Source of the DNA: Paenibacillus rigui
Lineage (GTDB): Bacteria > Bacillota > Bacilli > Paenibacillales > NBRC-103111
Length of the DNA: 51,439 nt
NCBI RefSeq assembly: GCF_002234615.1
Contig: NZ_NMQW01000031.1
Coordinates: 1-51,439, forward strand
Reading direction: 5' to 3'
Below the pieces are notes generated by a model, which saw nothing but the letters and a program-made list of their open reading frames with translations, ran no database searches and was not told the DNA's origin. This document shows, in pieces, positions 1 to 7,657 of this stretch (positions are counted from its first letter, which is position 1; each line of letters begins with the position of its first letter). Both the position numbers and the translations under genes were made by a program.

Positions 1-238
1 TTTTAACATTCGGCAGAGCGAAGTGTTGTATGAATGCAGTGAAGGTAGGATAAACAAGTTCATTGGTTGCTTTGTCGATGATCGGTTTAGCGACCGCATT
101 ATTTAAGAAGCCTTCGGCAGTAAATCCGCCGGTTAACTTTTGCCAACCGTGAGTGAGCCATTCATAACCAAAATACAACCTTACGAAAAGCAGGATGCCT
201 GCTGCATATTTATTTTCTCTAAGCCATTTTCCTAACAT
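1..238 (-). CDS. DoxX family membrane protein (partial, N-terminal part)
   Basis: The first 79 codons of a gene that runs off the left edge of the window. Translation starts MLGKWLRENKYAAGILLFVR and continues with RLYFGYEWLTHGWQKLTGGF, a first transmembrane helix followed by the G-W-x-K-L-T-G-GF pattern typical of DoxX/TQO large-subunit-like proteins, which are four-helix membrane proteins linked to quinone or thiol redox. The ATG at 236-238 is preceded by TAGGAG at a good distance, so the start is secure. Two TTGTGA-N6-TCAC palindromes lie in its upstream region, suggesting redox or anaerobic control. The precise substrate is unknown, and the C-terminal part cannot be judged. Confidence 0.75.
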   Translation of the reverse strand, partial: MLGKWLRENKYAAGILLFVRLYFGYEWLTHGWQKLTGGFTAEGFLNNAVAKPIIDKATNELVYPTFTAFIQHFALPNVK

Positions 239-260
239 GATAATCAGCTCCTAAAATTTA

Positions 261-279
261 TTGGTGAAAATTTTCACAA
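261..279 (-). promoter_or_regulatory. Rex/FNR-like palindrome proximal to the DoxX start
   Basis: On the minus strand the site reads TTGTGAAAATTTTCACCAA; its core GTGAAAATTTTCAC (264-277) is a perfect 14-bp palindrome. It fits the TTGTGA-N6-TCAC form shared by Rex (NADH-sensing) and Crp/Fnr family operators. It lies between the DoxX start codon and the likely promoter, a position suited to repression. Which regulator binds is inference. Confidence 0.45.
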
Positions 280-365
280 GATGTGTTAAAAAATAAACTT
301 TTCTATTTCAGCCAAGATCGGGATTGTTTTTGAATGTTCATGGGATATCTTCCTTTCGTCCTACA

Positions 366-393
366 TTGTTTACTTCCTCTCTACACCTATAAT
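366..393 (+). promoter_or_regulatory. SigA-like promoter reading rightward
   Basis: TTGTTT at 366-371 and TATAAT at 388-393 are separated by 16 bp. It points toward the small membrane protein gene at 589. The distal TGTGA-N6-TCACA palindrome falls about 20 bp downstream of the predicted start of transcription, so it could act as an operator. The rest of the 239-588 gap shows no convincing gene. Confidence 0.4.
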
Positions 394-417
394 GTACCAT
401 GGTCTTAAGGATTGTTA

Positions 418-433
418 TGTGATTAAAATCACA
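418..433. promoter_or_regulatory. TGTGA-N6-TCACA palindrome (FNR/Crp/Rex-like)
   Basis: TGTGATTAAAATCACA is a perfect TGTGA-N6-TCACA dyad, the form bound by Bacillus Fnr and close to the Rex operator. On the minus strand a -10-like TACATT begins 29 bp beyond the dyad centre, which would put the centre at about -41.5, the classical Fnr activation position, for transcription of the DoxX gene. Confidence 0.5.
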
Positions 434-588
434 AAGTGTAAATTGTTTTCGGCCTGAATTAGAAGGAACGGACATGATTGTTTTGAAAGATAAATGTTTT
501 TGCACATATGTCTGTTTTAAGATTTACGAAGTTGGTGGAAACGGATACCATTGAAATTAAGTAATTTTTATTCGTCATAGGAGTACAT

Positions 589-759
589 ATGGAGCCGAGA
601 AGGAAAAAGCATAGTAACAGCGCATGGAACAATATAGAAGAATCAATGGGTGACTTTGTTTTATACATATTCAAAAGAATAATTTGGAGAGCATTCTTAT
701 GGCTAGTGATTGGGATAGGTTTTTTGGTATATTGGATTTTAAAAAGCATTTTTTTCTGA
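589..759 (+). CDS. Small single-pass membrane protein, 56 aa, unknown
   Basis: A short open reading frame of 56 residues with a convincing AGGAG six bases before its ATG. The first 25 residues are polar and basic at the start (MEPRRKKHSNSAWNN), then VLYIFKRIIWRAFLWLVIGI leads into one or two closely packed hydrophobic stretches reaching the C-terminus (GFLVYWILKSIFF). The positive N-terminus suggests an inside orientation. Base composition is AT-richer than the neighbouring genes. I do not recognise a family. It stands alone, downstream of a SigA-like promoter at 366-393 and about 230 bp before the next gene. Confidence 0.6.
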   Translation: MEPRRKKHSNSAWNNIEESMGDFVLYIFKRIIWRAFLWLVIGIGFLVYWILKSIFF

Positions 760-985
760 AAATTAGTGAGTCCGTTCTTGGAGGATATATGTTTGCGGAG
801 ATCGAACGCTGCAGGTCGCACCAGGAAGACAGCGGCAGCTAGAGGCCGATCGGGGCCGGTTCCATAGTCTTAAGCGGGCTTTTTTCCTGCTTTACCGAAA
901 CAGTTTGGATGCTTGCTGCGTCTTACTGTGTAAGCTGTAATTTATTTGTATTTCATGAACCGGGACAGGGGTGGAGAACATGGGT

Positions 986-1330
986 ATGATCCTTATTCTT
1001 TTGTTTATCGTTCTTGCTATTATTATCATTACACGGGCGGTGAATCGCTCGCGTCCAAACCATCGCCCTCACCGCAACCATGCGTCTGACGGTTTCTATG
1101 CAGGCTCGTCGCCGGACACGTACACGGATGATGATTCGAACAGACAGCAGCATCATCACAATCATCACAACCATCACAACCATCAAGGGCATCATCATGG
1201 AGACAGCGATTCTCATCATAACAGTCATGATAGTCATCAGGATCACTCCTCCGGCAGCTCGTCGGACAGCTCTTCCGGAGGGGGAGATAGCGGCGGAGGA
1301 GATAGCGGTGGTGGCGGTGGCGGGGATTGA
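986..1330 (+). CDS. Membrane-anchored His/Ser/Gly-rich low-complexity protein
   Basis: A protein of about 114 residues. Residues 1-16 form a single hydrophobic helix (MILILLFIVLAIIIIT), followed by a basic stretch, then about 45 residues dominated by His, Asn, Gln, Asp and Ser with repeated HHNHHNHHNH-like runs, and an Asp/Ser/Gly tail ending in GGGGGGD. The His-rich tract could bind transition metals; that is inference. GTG at 971 and ATG at 980 are alternative in-frame starts; I prefer ATG 986 because GGAG at 973-976 lies nine bases away from it. The reverse strand is also open over this stretch (953-1960), but the ribosome site and the N-terminal membrane helix favour the plus strand. Family unknown. 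Confidence 0.55.
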   Translation: MILILLFIVLAIIIITRAVNRSRPNHRPHRNHASDGFYAGSSPDTYTDDDSNRQQHHHNHHNHHNHQGHHHGDSDSHHNSHDSHQDHSSGSSSDSSSGGGDSGGGDSGGGGGGD

Positions 1331-1408
1331 TGGGCATGATGCCCCGTGCGTGGATAGCTCTTGGACACACGAACCTGTACGGTACACTGAACTGAGGAGA
1401 GAGGAACC

Positions 1409-1945
1409 ATGACAACAGATTTGGAAGCACTGAGATACCCAATCGGCCAATTTGCATGGGTTGGAGATATTTCCCGCGAACAGCGGGCACGCTGGATCGA
1501 GGAGCTGGAGGAAGCCCCGGCCCTGCTGAGAAGCGCGGTATCGGGCCTTGACAACAGTCAGTTGGATACGCCTTATCGCCCGCAGGGCTGGACAGTTCGC
1601 CAGGTGGTACATCATGTGGCCGACAGCCATATGAACAGCCTGATTCGCTTCAAGCTTGCGCTCACGGAGGAGCAGCCGACGATCAAACCGTATGACGAGG
1701 CGCGCTGGGCGGAGCTTGCGGACAGCCGTCCGGCGGATATCGAGCTGTCCCTTGCGTTGCTCGAGCAGCTTCATGCCCGGTGGGGGCTGCTGCTTCACTC
1801 GCTGCAGGAGAGCGATTGGGAGCGCACCTTCGTTCATCCCGCCTCCGGCATCATCCGGCTGGATGTGAATTTGGGAACCTATGCGTGGCACGGGAAGCAT
1901 CATACTGCGCATATCACAAGCCTGAGACAGCGGATGGGCTGGTAA
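1409..1945 (+). CDS. YfiT-like metal-dependent hydrolase / DinB superfamily (putative bacillithiol transferase)
   Basis: The 178-residue product closely resembles Bacillus subtilis YfiT along its whole length, with the signatures YPIGQF near the N-terminus, GWTVRQVVHHVADSHMNS at residues 60-77 and WHGKHHTAHI near the C-terminus. YfiT-type proteins are four-helix-bundle DinB-fold enzymes that bind Ni or Zn through three histidines, here the conserved His of HHVADSH and two in the WHGKHHTAH segment. Members of this fold include bacillithiol S-transferases, so a thiol-transfer or detoxification role is plausible. GAGGAGAGAGGAACC precedes the ATG. A terminator follows at 2031-2053, so it is the last gene of its unit. 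Confidence 0.85.
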   Translation: MTTDLEALRYPIGQFAWVGDISREQRARWIEELEEAPALLRSAVSGLDNSQLDTPYRPQGWTVRQVVHHVADSHMNSLIRFKLALTEEQPTIKPYDEARWAELADSRPADIELSLALLEQLHARWGLLLHSLQESDWERTFVHPASGIIRLDVNLGTYAWHGKHHTAHITSLRQRMGW

Positions 1946-2030
1946 CCGGCCAAGCTTCAACAGCGGCAGGAGGGGGACTTTTCCACCGAAACTTGCCGGT
2001 CAAACCTTCATTTTAACTTACAACATCCCG

Positions 2031-2053
2031 GAGGCCGATAAGGCCTCTTTTTT
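2031..2053 (+). terminator. Rho-independent terminator after the YfiT-like gene
   Basis: GAGGCC-GATAA-GGCCTC followed by six T residues. It separates the YfiT-like gene from the beta-amylase. The remainder of the 314-bp gap 1946-2259 holds only the promoter and cre site of the amylase. Confidence 0.85.
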
Positions 2054-2200
2054 CGTAACAGAAAGGTGAGGCCTCCCGCCTCCGGTCCCCCTTGACAAAT
2101 GCACGCCGTCTAGAAGTGGAATCCGAATAAAAGGGGTATCATGCAAAATTTTCCACTTTATTGATCAATTTATTGGGTGTGTATTGTCTTTGCGGATCTT

Positions 2201-2226
2201 TATAATTAGCGATGTAATCGGTTACA
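2201..2226 (+). promoter_or_regulatory. Beta-amylase -10 region and CcpA cre site
   Basis: TATAAT at 2201-2206 is a perfect -10 box; no good -35 is seen at 17 bp. TGTAATCGGTTACA at 2213-2226 matches the cre consensus TGWAANCGNTNWCA at every position. It would overlap the start of transcription, the classic place for catabolite repression by CcpA. The start codon lies about 35 bp further on. Confidence 0.75.
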
Positions 2227-2259
2227 AGGCTTCGAAAAATCATTGAAGGAGGCACGTTC

Positions 2260-4617
2260 ATGAATTCCGGAAGAAGATTAGTTAAGAAAGCGGTTATGCT
2301 TTTGCTCAGTTTTGTCATGCTGCTGGGCACTCTGCTTGGTGTAAGTCCTGCCAAGACGGAAGCGGCTGTTGCAAACGATTTTCAAGCTTCGGTTATGGGA
2401 CCTCTGACACAAGTGACGGATTGGGATGCGTTCAAGAACCAGCTGCGCACGTTGAAAAGCAATGGCGTCTATGCCATTACAACGGATGTATGGTGGGGGC
2501 TTGTAGAAAGTGCAGGCGACAACCAATTCGACTGGACCTATTATAAAAATTACGGGAATGCCGTCCGCGAGGCGGGCCTCAAATGGGTGCCGATCCTATC
2601 GACGCACAAGTGCGGGGGCAACGTCGGGGACGATTGCAATATCCCGCTGCCTTCTTGGCTCTGGAGCAAGGGAACGGCGGATGAAATGCAGTTCAAAAGC
2701 GAGACGGGCTATGTCAACAATGAGGCGATTTCCCCCTTCTGGAGCGGGATCGGCACGCAGTACAGCGAGCTGTACGGTTCATTTGCCGACAATTTCGCCT
2801 CCTACAAGGATATAATCCCTAAAATTTATTTGAGCGGCGGGCCATCCGGCGAGCTTCGGTTTCCTTCTTATTATCCTGCCGCCGGGTGGAGCTATCCATC
2901 CCGAGGCAAGTTCCAGGTATATACGGATACGGCCAAAGCGGCGTTCCGTACAGCCATGCTGGCTAAATACGGCTCTCTGAGCGGCGTGAATAGCGCTTGG
3001 GGTACAGCGCTGACCGGCGCGGAGCAAATCCTGCCGCCGGGCGACGGTGACGGCTTTTACACGAACGGAGGTTATACCAGCGCTTATGGCAAAGACTTTT
3101 TAAGATGGTACCAGGGCGTATTGGAGAACCACCTGGGTGTCATCGCTGCGGCAGCGCATCAGAAGCTGGATCCTGTGTTCGGCGTCAGAATCGGGGCCAA
3201 AGTATCCGGTGTGCATTGGCAGATGACGAGTCCGACGATGCCCCACAGTGCAGAGCAGGCGGCAGGGTATTATGACTATAATGCCTTGATCCAAAAATTC
3301 AAGGACGCGAATCTGGATTTGACGTTCACCTGCCTTGAAATGTACGACAACAGCGCTTCGCCGAATTACTCGGCTCCGTCGACCTTGGTCGATACGGTGT
3401 CTTCCATTGCAAATAGTAAAGGCGTCCGGCTGAATGGGGAAAATGCACTGCCGGCTTCGGGTACGGGGGCCTTTTCCAAGATCGAAGAGAAAATTACCCA
3501 TTTTGGCTACAATGGCTTTACTCTGCTTCGTTTGGCGAACGTTGTAAATGCCGACGGCTCCGTTACAGGAGAAATGGCCAATTTTAAAAATTATGTCGTG
3601 AAGTATGCCGCACCTGTCGATCCGGTTCATAATCTGGTAACCGTGTATTACAAAAAAGGCTTTGCCACGCCGTACATGCATTACCGTCCTGCCGGAGGCA
3701 GCTGGACGACGGTTCCGGGCGTGAAGATGACGGATGCGGAGGTGCAGGGCTACGCCAAGGCGACGATCGATATCGGCTCGGCAACACAGCTCGAGGTGGC
3801 TTTCAATGACGGTGCAGGCCAGTGGGACAGCAATGCGACAAAGAATTACTTCTTTAACGTCGGCACATGGACATACACTCCGGGAACGAACGGGGCAGCG
3901 GGAACGATTGCTTCGGGAGCGCCGAGTGGCGGCGGAACGGGAAACAGTGTGACCGTGTATTACAAAAAAGGCTTCGCCACACCATACATCCATTACCGCC
4001 CTGCGGGAGGCAGCTGGACGACGGCTCCGGGCGTGAAGATGGCGGATGCGGAGGTGCAGGGCTACGCCAAGGCGACGATTGATATCGGCTCGGCGACACA
4101 GCTCGAGGTGGCGTTCAATGACGGTGCAGGCCAATGGGACAGCAATGCGACGAAGAATTACTTCTTTAATGTCGGCACGTGGACATACACCCCGGGAACA
4201 AATGGGGCAGCGGGATCCATTGCTTCGGGAGCGCCGAGCGGCGGCGGAACGGGGAACAGCGTGACCGTGTATTACAAAAAAGGCTTCGCCACGCCGTACA
4301 TCCACTACCGCCCTGCGGGGGGCAGCTGGACGACGGTTCCGGGCGTGAAGATGGCGGATGCGGAGGTGCAGGGCTACGCCAAGGCGACGATTGATATCGG
4401 CTCGGCGACGCAGCTGGAGGTCGCATTCAATAACGGTGCAGGGCAGTGGGACAGCAATGCGACGAAAAATTACTTCTTTAATGTCGGCACGTGGACATAC
4501 ACTCCGGGAACGAATGGAGCCGCCGGGTCGATCACACAGGGGGCTCCCCAGGTAGCGCTGACGGATATCGATCCGTCGGGGCAGGCAGGGGTCCTGACAT
4601 GGTTAGCAGCAGCATGA
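2260..4617 (+). CDS. Secreted beta-amylase (GH14) with three C-terminal starch-binding repeats
   Basis: 785 residues. It releases maltose from the non-reducing ends of starch outside the cell. A Sec signal peptide covers about residues 1-35 (cleavage near KTEA-AVAND). The GH14 barrel spans about 36-450 with the substrate-loop region TTDVWWGLVE, the catalytic acid Glu198 in SGELRFPSYYP and the catalytic base Glu394 in LNGENALPASG. Three 104-residue repeats begin at Val460, Val564 and Val668 (VTVYYKKGFATPY...), resembling CBM25 starch-binding modules and the direct repeats in the Paenibacillus polymyxa beta/alpha-amylase precursor. Unlike that polyprotein, no alpha-amylase domain follows; the protein ends in TWLAAA and a terminator comes at once. 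GAAGGAGG lies eight bases before the ATG, and a perfect cre site lies upstream. Confidence 0.95.
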   Translation: MNSGRRLVKKAVMLLLSFVMLLGTLLGVSPAKTEAAVANDFQASVMGPLTQVTDWDAFKNQLRTLKSNGVYAITTDVWWGLVESAGDNQFDWTYYKNYGNAVREAGLKWVPILSTHKCGGNVGDDCNIPLPSWLWSKGTADEMQFKSETGYVNNEAISPFWSGIGTQYSELYGSFADNFASYKDIIPKIYLSGGPSGELRFPSYYPAAGWSYPSRGKFQVYTDTAKAAFRTAMLAKYGSLSGVNSAWGTALTGAEQILPPGDGDGFYTNGGYTSAYGKDFLRWYQGVLENHLGVIAAAAHQKLDPVFGVRIGAKVSGVHWQMTSPTMPHSAEQAAGYYDYNALIQKFKDANLDLTFTCLEMYDNSASPNYSAPSTLVDTVSSIANSKGVRLNGENALPASGTGAFSKIEEKITHFGYNGFTLLRLANVVNADGSVTGEMANFKNYVVKYAAPVDPVHNLVTVYYKKGFATPYMHYRPAGGSWTTVPGVKMTDAEVQGYAKATIDIGSATQLEVAFNDGAGQWDSNATKNYFFNVGTWTYTPGTNGAAGTIASGAPSGGGTGNSVTVYYKKGFATPYIHYRPAGGSWTTAPGVKMADAEVQGYAKATIDIGSATQLEVAFNDGAGQWDSNATKNYFFNVGTWTYTPGTNGAAGSIASGAPSGGGTGNSVTVYYKKGFATPYIHYRPAGGSWTTVPGVKMADAEVQGYAKATIDIGSATQLEVAFNNGAGQWDSNATKNYFFNVGTWTYTPGTNGAAGSITQGAPQVALTDIDPSGQAGVLTWLAAA
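3637..4551 (+). repeat. Three tandem 312-bp repeats encoding CBM25-like modules
   Basis: Units start at 3637, 3949 and 4261, exactly 312 bp apart and in frame; the third copy diverges after about 4551. Copies two and three are nearly identical at the DNA level, differing at scattered third positions and a few codons, so recent duplication or gene conversion is likely. Each unit ends in a Gly/Ser-rich linker such as ASGAPSGGGTGNS. Confidence 0.9.
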
Positions 4618-4667
4618 CCCGAAGATGGATGGGCACAGATAAGGTTTACTTCTTATAACAAGGAATG

Positions 4668-4704
4668 AAGGGGCCGCCGGAACACCGGAAAAGGCCCCTT
4701 TTTT
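4668..4704 (+). terminator. Rho-independent terminator after beta-amylase
   Basis: AAGGGGCC pairs with GGCCCCTT across a loop that itself holds CCGG-AACA-CCGG, and four further T residues follow. It confirms that the amylase gene is complete at 4617. Confidence 0.85.
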
Positions 4705-4892
4705 GTCGTTCCCGAAAAAACGAATCAGTACGTGCATTAACCCTCACTCCGCTTCACCACGAGCTTTCCAAGAAACGCAAACGGTGATGTTAACAATACT
4801 CACATATTTGTTGTTGGAATTCGGGATATATGTTAAACTACGATGTGTGATACAAAATGTTCGGAAAGTAACACGATTGAGGAGGGGGTTTT

Positions 4893-5924
4893 GTGCTAAA
4901 AGCCATTATGGATAGCCGCCGTCAATGGTTAGGCTATTTTATTGTCATTCTCGCTCTGCATATCCTTGGTATTTGGGGGTTAATCTCCGCAGCTGCTGTA
5001 AATCCGACCTTTTGGGGATTGGGGCTGCTCGCTTATACGTTCGGACTCCGGCATGCGTTCGATGTGGATCATATCGCTGCTATCGATAATACGGTCCGCA
5101 AGCTGGTGGAGCAAAAACGCAATCCGCTCGGCTTGGGATTTTTCTTTTCATTGGGCCATTCAACCGTTGTATTTCTGATGGTGCTTGCCATTGCGTTCTC
5201 GGTTCATTGGATTCAGACCCACATGCCGGAAATGCAGGAGATTGGAGGCATGATCGGTGCTTCCGTCTCCGGGATATTTCTGGTTGTCATCGGTTTGATC
5301 AATCTGGGGATTCTGATCAACCTGTTCAAAGTGTTCATCCATTGGCGCAATGGTCAGCAGGATCATGAGCATTTGGAGCATCTGCTTCATTCTAGAGGCT
5401 TTTTTGCGAGGCTGATCAAGCCATTTTACCGGTTTATCCAGAGAAGCTGGCACGTGTATCCACTTGGCTTTCTCTTTGGACTCGGCTTTGATACGGCAAC
5501 CGAGGTAGGACTGCTTGCTATATCGGCAGGGGTGGCCAAATCGTCGATTTCCGTTCTCGGCATTCTTTCTTTGCCTTTATTGTTCGCAGCCGGGATGAGC
5601 CTTTTGGATACCGCGGATGGTATGGTTATGACGTCTGCTTACCGTTGGGCCTTCAAGACGCCGTTTCGCAAGCTGTACTACAACTTGACCGTTACTTTGC
5701 TGTCGGTTGTCGCTGCTTTACTGATCGGGATCGTCGAGCTGGCACAAGTGCTGAGCGAGAGGCTGGAGGCACAGTCACCCTTTTTCCATTGGCTGCAGGA
5801 ACTGGATTTTGGCTTGCTCGGTTACATCCTGGTCGCCTTGTTCATAGGCGCTTGGCTCATCTCGCTGCTCGTATGGAAGTTCATGAAGGTGGAGCAGCGC
5901 ATGGGCGGCGGCGTGGGTGCCTAA
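4893..5924 (+). CDS. High-affinity nickel/cobalt permease (NiCoT family)
   Basis: A 343-residue integral membrane protein with about eight transmembrane helices. The NiCoT signature RHAFDVDHIAAIDN sits at residues 53-66 in the second helix (His54, Asp57, Asp59 and His60 are metal-selectivity residues in HoxN/NixA), with SLGHSTVVF about 30 residues later and LGFDTATE at 197-204. It imports Ni2+ and/or Co2+ across the cytoplasmic membrane. GTG at 4893 is chosen because GGAGGGGG lies four bases upstream; the next ATG (4908) is too far from it. The gene is monocistronic: a terminator lies upstream (4668-4704) and a bidirectional one downstream. No urease, hydrogenase or cobalamin gene is nearby, and I see no cobalamin riboswitch or clear NikR site, so the metal preference is open. 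Confidence 0.93.
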   Translation: MLKAIMDSRRQWLGYFIVILALHILGIWGLISAAAVNPTFWGLGLLAYTFGLRHAFDVDHIAAIDNTVRKLVEQKRNPLGLGFFFSLGHSTVVFLMVLAIAFSVHWIQTHMPEMQEIGGMIGASVSGIFLVVIGLINLGILINLFKVFIHWRNGQQDHEHLEHLLHSRGFFARLIKPFYRFIQRSWHVYPLGFLFGLGFDTATEVGLLAISAGVAKSSISVLGILSLPLLFAAGMSLLDTADGMVMTSAYRWAFKTPFRKLYYNLTVTLLSVVAALLIGIVELAQVLSERLEAQSPFFHWLQELDFGLLGYILVALFIGAWLISLLVWKFMKVEQRMGGGVGA

Positions 5925-5950
5925 CTGTCCAGTTCGTTTGTCGTGCCGAA

Positions 5951-6007
5951 TAAAAAAAAGATAGCCTGTCCGCTGCACTTCGTTTGAAGGCGGCGAACAG
6001 GCTTTTT
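5951..6007. terminator. Bidirectional terminator between convergent genes
   Basis: AGCCTGT (5963-5969) pairs with ACAGGCT (5997-6003), extended by CCGC/GCGG, with an A-run on the left and a T-run on the right. It can end both the Ni/Co permease gene (plus) and the FAD oxidoreductase gene (minus). Confidence 0.8.
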
Positions 6008-6013
6008 GCTGCA

Positions 6014-7657
6014 TTACACCGGAAGCAGCCCGCCGTCCCAGGGCAGTCCCTTACGGAAGCGAACCTCGTCGTGCCAACGCTGCAGCATAAGGGCGCTGAA
6101 CTGGTACATATCCCAAATTTCACAAGGCTTGGCTTTGGAGCCGGAGGCCTTCAGAATGGCATTGACCGCGCGCCTGGCGGCTTCATTGGCGCCTTCCATG
6201 GTTGCAAGGTCCGTGTTCGTTTTAACATAATCGGAAGCCAGGAATAAGTTCGGAATGTCTGTGTAAGCGTGAGGACGGAGAGCCCATGTATGTACTTTGT
6301 TGATAAGGAGAGGCTCCAGATTGACGGACGTTCCATCCGGATTCGGCAGATGCACGTCTTCATCAAGGAACCAGGAGTGAATATTGCTGTCCTCCAGAAC
6401 AACGTGACCGTTCACGTTCAGGCTCGCTTTCAGCTGCTCCCATACCTCCTGCATGACTTCCTCACGCGTGCAATGGCGCGCGCTTTTGCCGAATAAGGTA
6501 CCCGGTGTCTCCCAATCCGAGATATCCACAGAAAGGATGCCCTTCACTTGCCCGTCGCCATACTCGCTCAGGTCAACGTGCGGCCAAAATTGCTTCTGGG
6601 ACACGGAAGTGAGCGCCCAGGCTGAATCCATATAAATCATATGCCCGTGAATGATAGGCACGTCTTCCTTCAAATAAAACTGGATTCCATTCATCCAATC
6701 GACGCACTCTGCCAGCTGTTTGATATTCGATAGCGTCGGGTCGACCTCCAGCAGCTCGTCTGTGACGAATTGGGCCATGACCTCTACGGGGAAAGCGGCT
6801 ACATAATAATCGCCCTGCACCTCGAACGTTTCCCCTTTTTCCGTGATGGTAGCGCCTGTAATGACCCCGTTGCTGCAATGAATTTGTTCTACCTTCGCAT
6901 CCAGATGGTAGTCGACGCCGATCTGGCGCAAATACTCAAGCCATGGATAAATCCATACCTCATTCGTTGGTCCGTTCAACAGACGGTCTGCACTGCCCCC
7001 CGGCAAAGTCATGTCCAGCATGATCTGTGAGCCGACGGCTCCGATGGTTGCCGTATTCGCTTCCCGTGCTTTCGCAGCTACAAGGATACGTGTCATACCG
7101 GTAAACACCCGTTTGAAGTTAGCCGATTGATGGTCCGCATCGATAAAGGTCCACCAGGGAATATTCTGATATTCCTCTTCCCTTCTGTCGTTGCAGCTCG
7201 TCATAACCTGCCAGCACTTTTCGAGATAATGCTCGATTTCTTCTTCGGAGAGGCCAAGATGGTTGTCGAACAAAGATTTGAGCAAGTCCTTGATATCTGA
7301 AAAAGATGTCGGGAATTCCGTCACGAATTCGACAGGCACGTCGTCAGTTCTCGCAAGACCGAGGCGGGTGCCCTCAACCAGATTGTCCGCGACACCGCGC
7401 TTGTTGGTGCCGTAAGGGATTCGCTCCATCGTATCTACGACGTGCTTATAAAACCTTGGAAAGAAACGAAAGCCATGCTCTCCGGGCAGATCCTTGCGCC
7501 CGTTCACTCCGCTGTCCGGTACAGGCATCGAGCGGGCCTTTCCGCCTGGAATTCGCCTGAGCTCATATACGGCTACTTCAAAACCCCGCTCCGCAAGCTC
7601 ATGGGCTGCGCTCATGCCGGCAACCCCGCCTCCGAGAACGACTACTTTTTTCGTCAT
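6014..7657 (-). CDS. FAD-dependent amine-oxidase/phytoene-desaturase-like oxidoreductase
   Basis: 547 residues from the ATG at 7655-7657, which has AGGAGAGG upstream. The N-terminus MTKKVVVLGGGVAGMSAAHE carries the GxGxxG FAD-binding Rossmann motif, followed by the dinucleotide-binding acidic end VAVYE. PGEHGFRFFPRFYKHVVDTM is characteristic of a branch often annotated as hydroxysqualene dehydroxylase or carotenoid-desaturase-like FAD enzymes, which act on isoprenoid lipids. The C-terminal NLFLASDYVKTNTDLATMEGA is the second FAD contact of this superfamily. No phytoene or squalene synthase gene lies nearby, so the substrate is uncertain. The reading frame stays open to 7720, but that extension crosses the promoter region and lacks a ribosome site. 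Confidence 0.85.
   Translation of the reverse strand: MTKKVVVLGGGVAGMSAAHELAERGFEVAVYELRRIPGGKARSMPVPDSGVNGRKDLPGEHGFRFFPRFYKHVVDTMERIPYGTNKRGVADNLVEGTRLGLARTDDVPVEFVTEFPTSFSDIKDLLKSLFDNHLGLSEEEIEHYLEKCWQVMTSCNDRREEEYQNIPWWTFIDADHQSANFKRVFTGMTRILVAAKAREANTATIGAVGSQIMLDMTLPGGSADRLLNGPTNEVWIYPWLEYLRQIGVDYHLDAKVEQIHCSNGVITGATITEKGETFEVQGDYYVAAFPVEVMAQFVTDELLEVDPTLSNIKQLAECVDWMNGIQFYLKEDVPIIHGHMIYMDSAWALTSVSQKQFWPHVDLSEYGDGQVKGILSVDISDWETPGTLFGKSARHCTREEVMQEVWEQLKASLNVNGHVVLEDSNIHSWFLDEDVHLPNPDGTSVNLEPLLINKVHTWALRPHAYTDIPNLFLASDYVKTNTDLATMEGANEAARRAVNAILKASGSKAKPCEIWDMYQFSALMLQRWHDEVRFRKGLPWDGGLLPV

Noticed and set aside
474-554. A 26-codon frame with AAGGA upstream, encoding a Cys-containing peptide
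   Set aside because: It is too short to support; it could be a leader peptide of the small membrane protein gene, but nothing in the sequence separates this from chance.
953-1960. A 335-codon open frame on the minus strand over the His-rich and YfiT-like genes
   Set aside because: It is opposite a well-conserved YfiT homologue and produces a Met/Val-rich artefact from the His codon runs.
2092-2097. TTGACA before the beta-amylase as a -35 box
   Set aside because: No -10 lies at 16-19 bp; the perfect TATAAT at 2201 is about 100 bp further on.
3100-4305. A 401-codon open frame on the minus strand within beta-amylase
   Set aside because: It mirrors the 312-bp repeats of the amylase and shows the same Arg/Cys-rich triple repetition; it has no start signals of its own.
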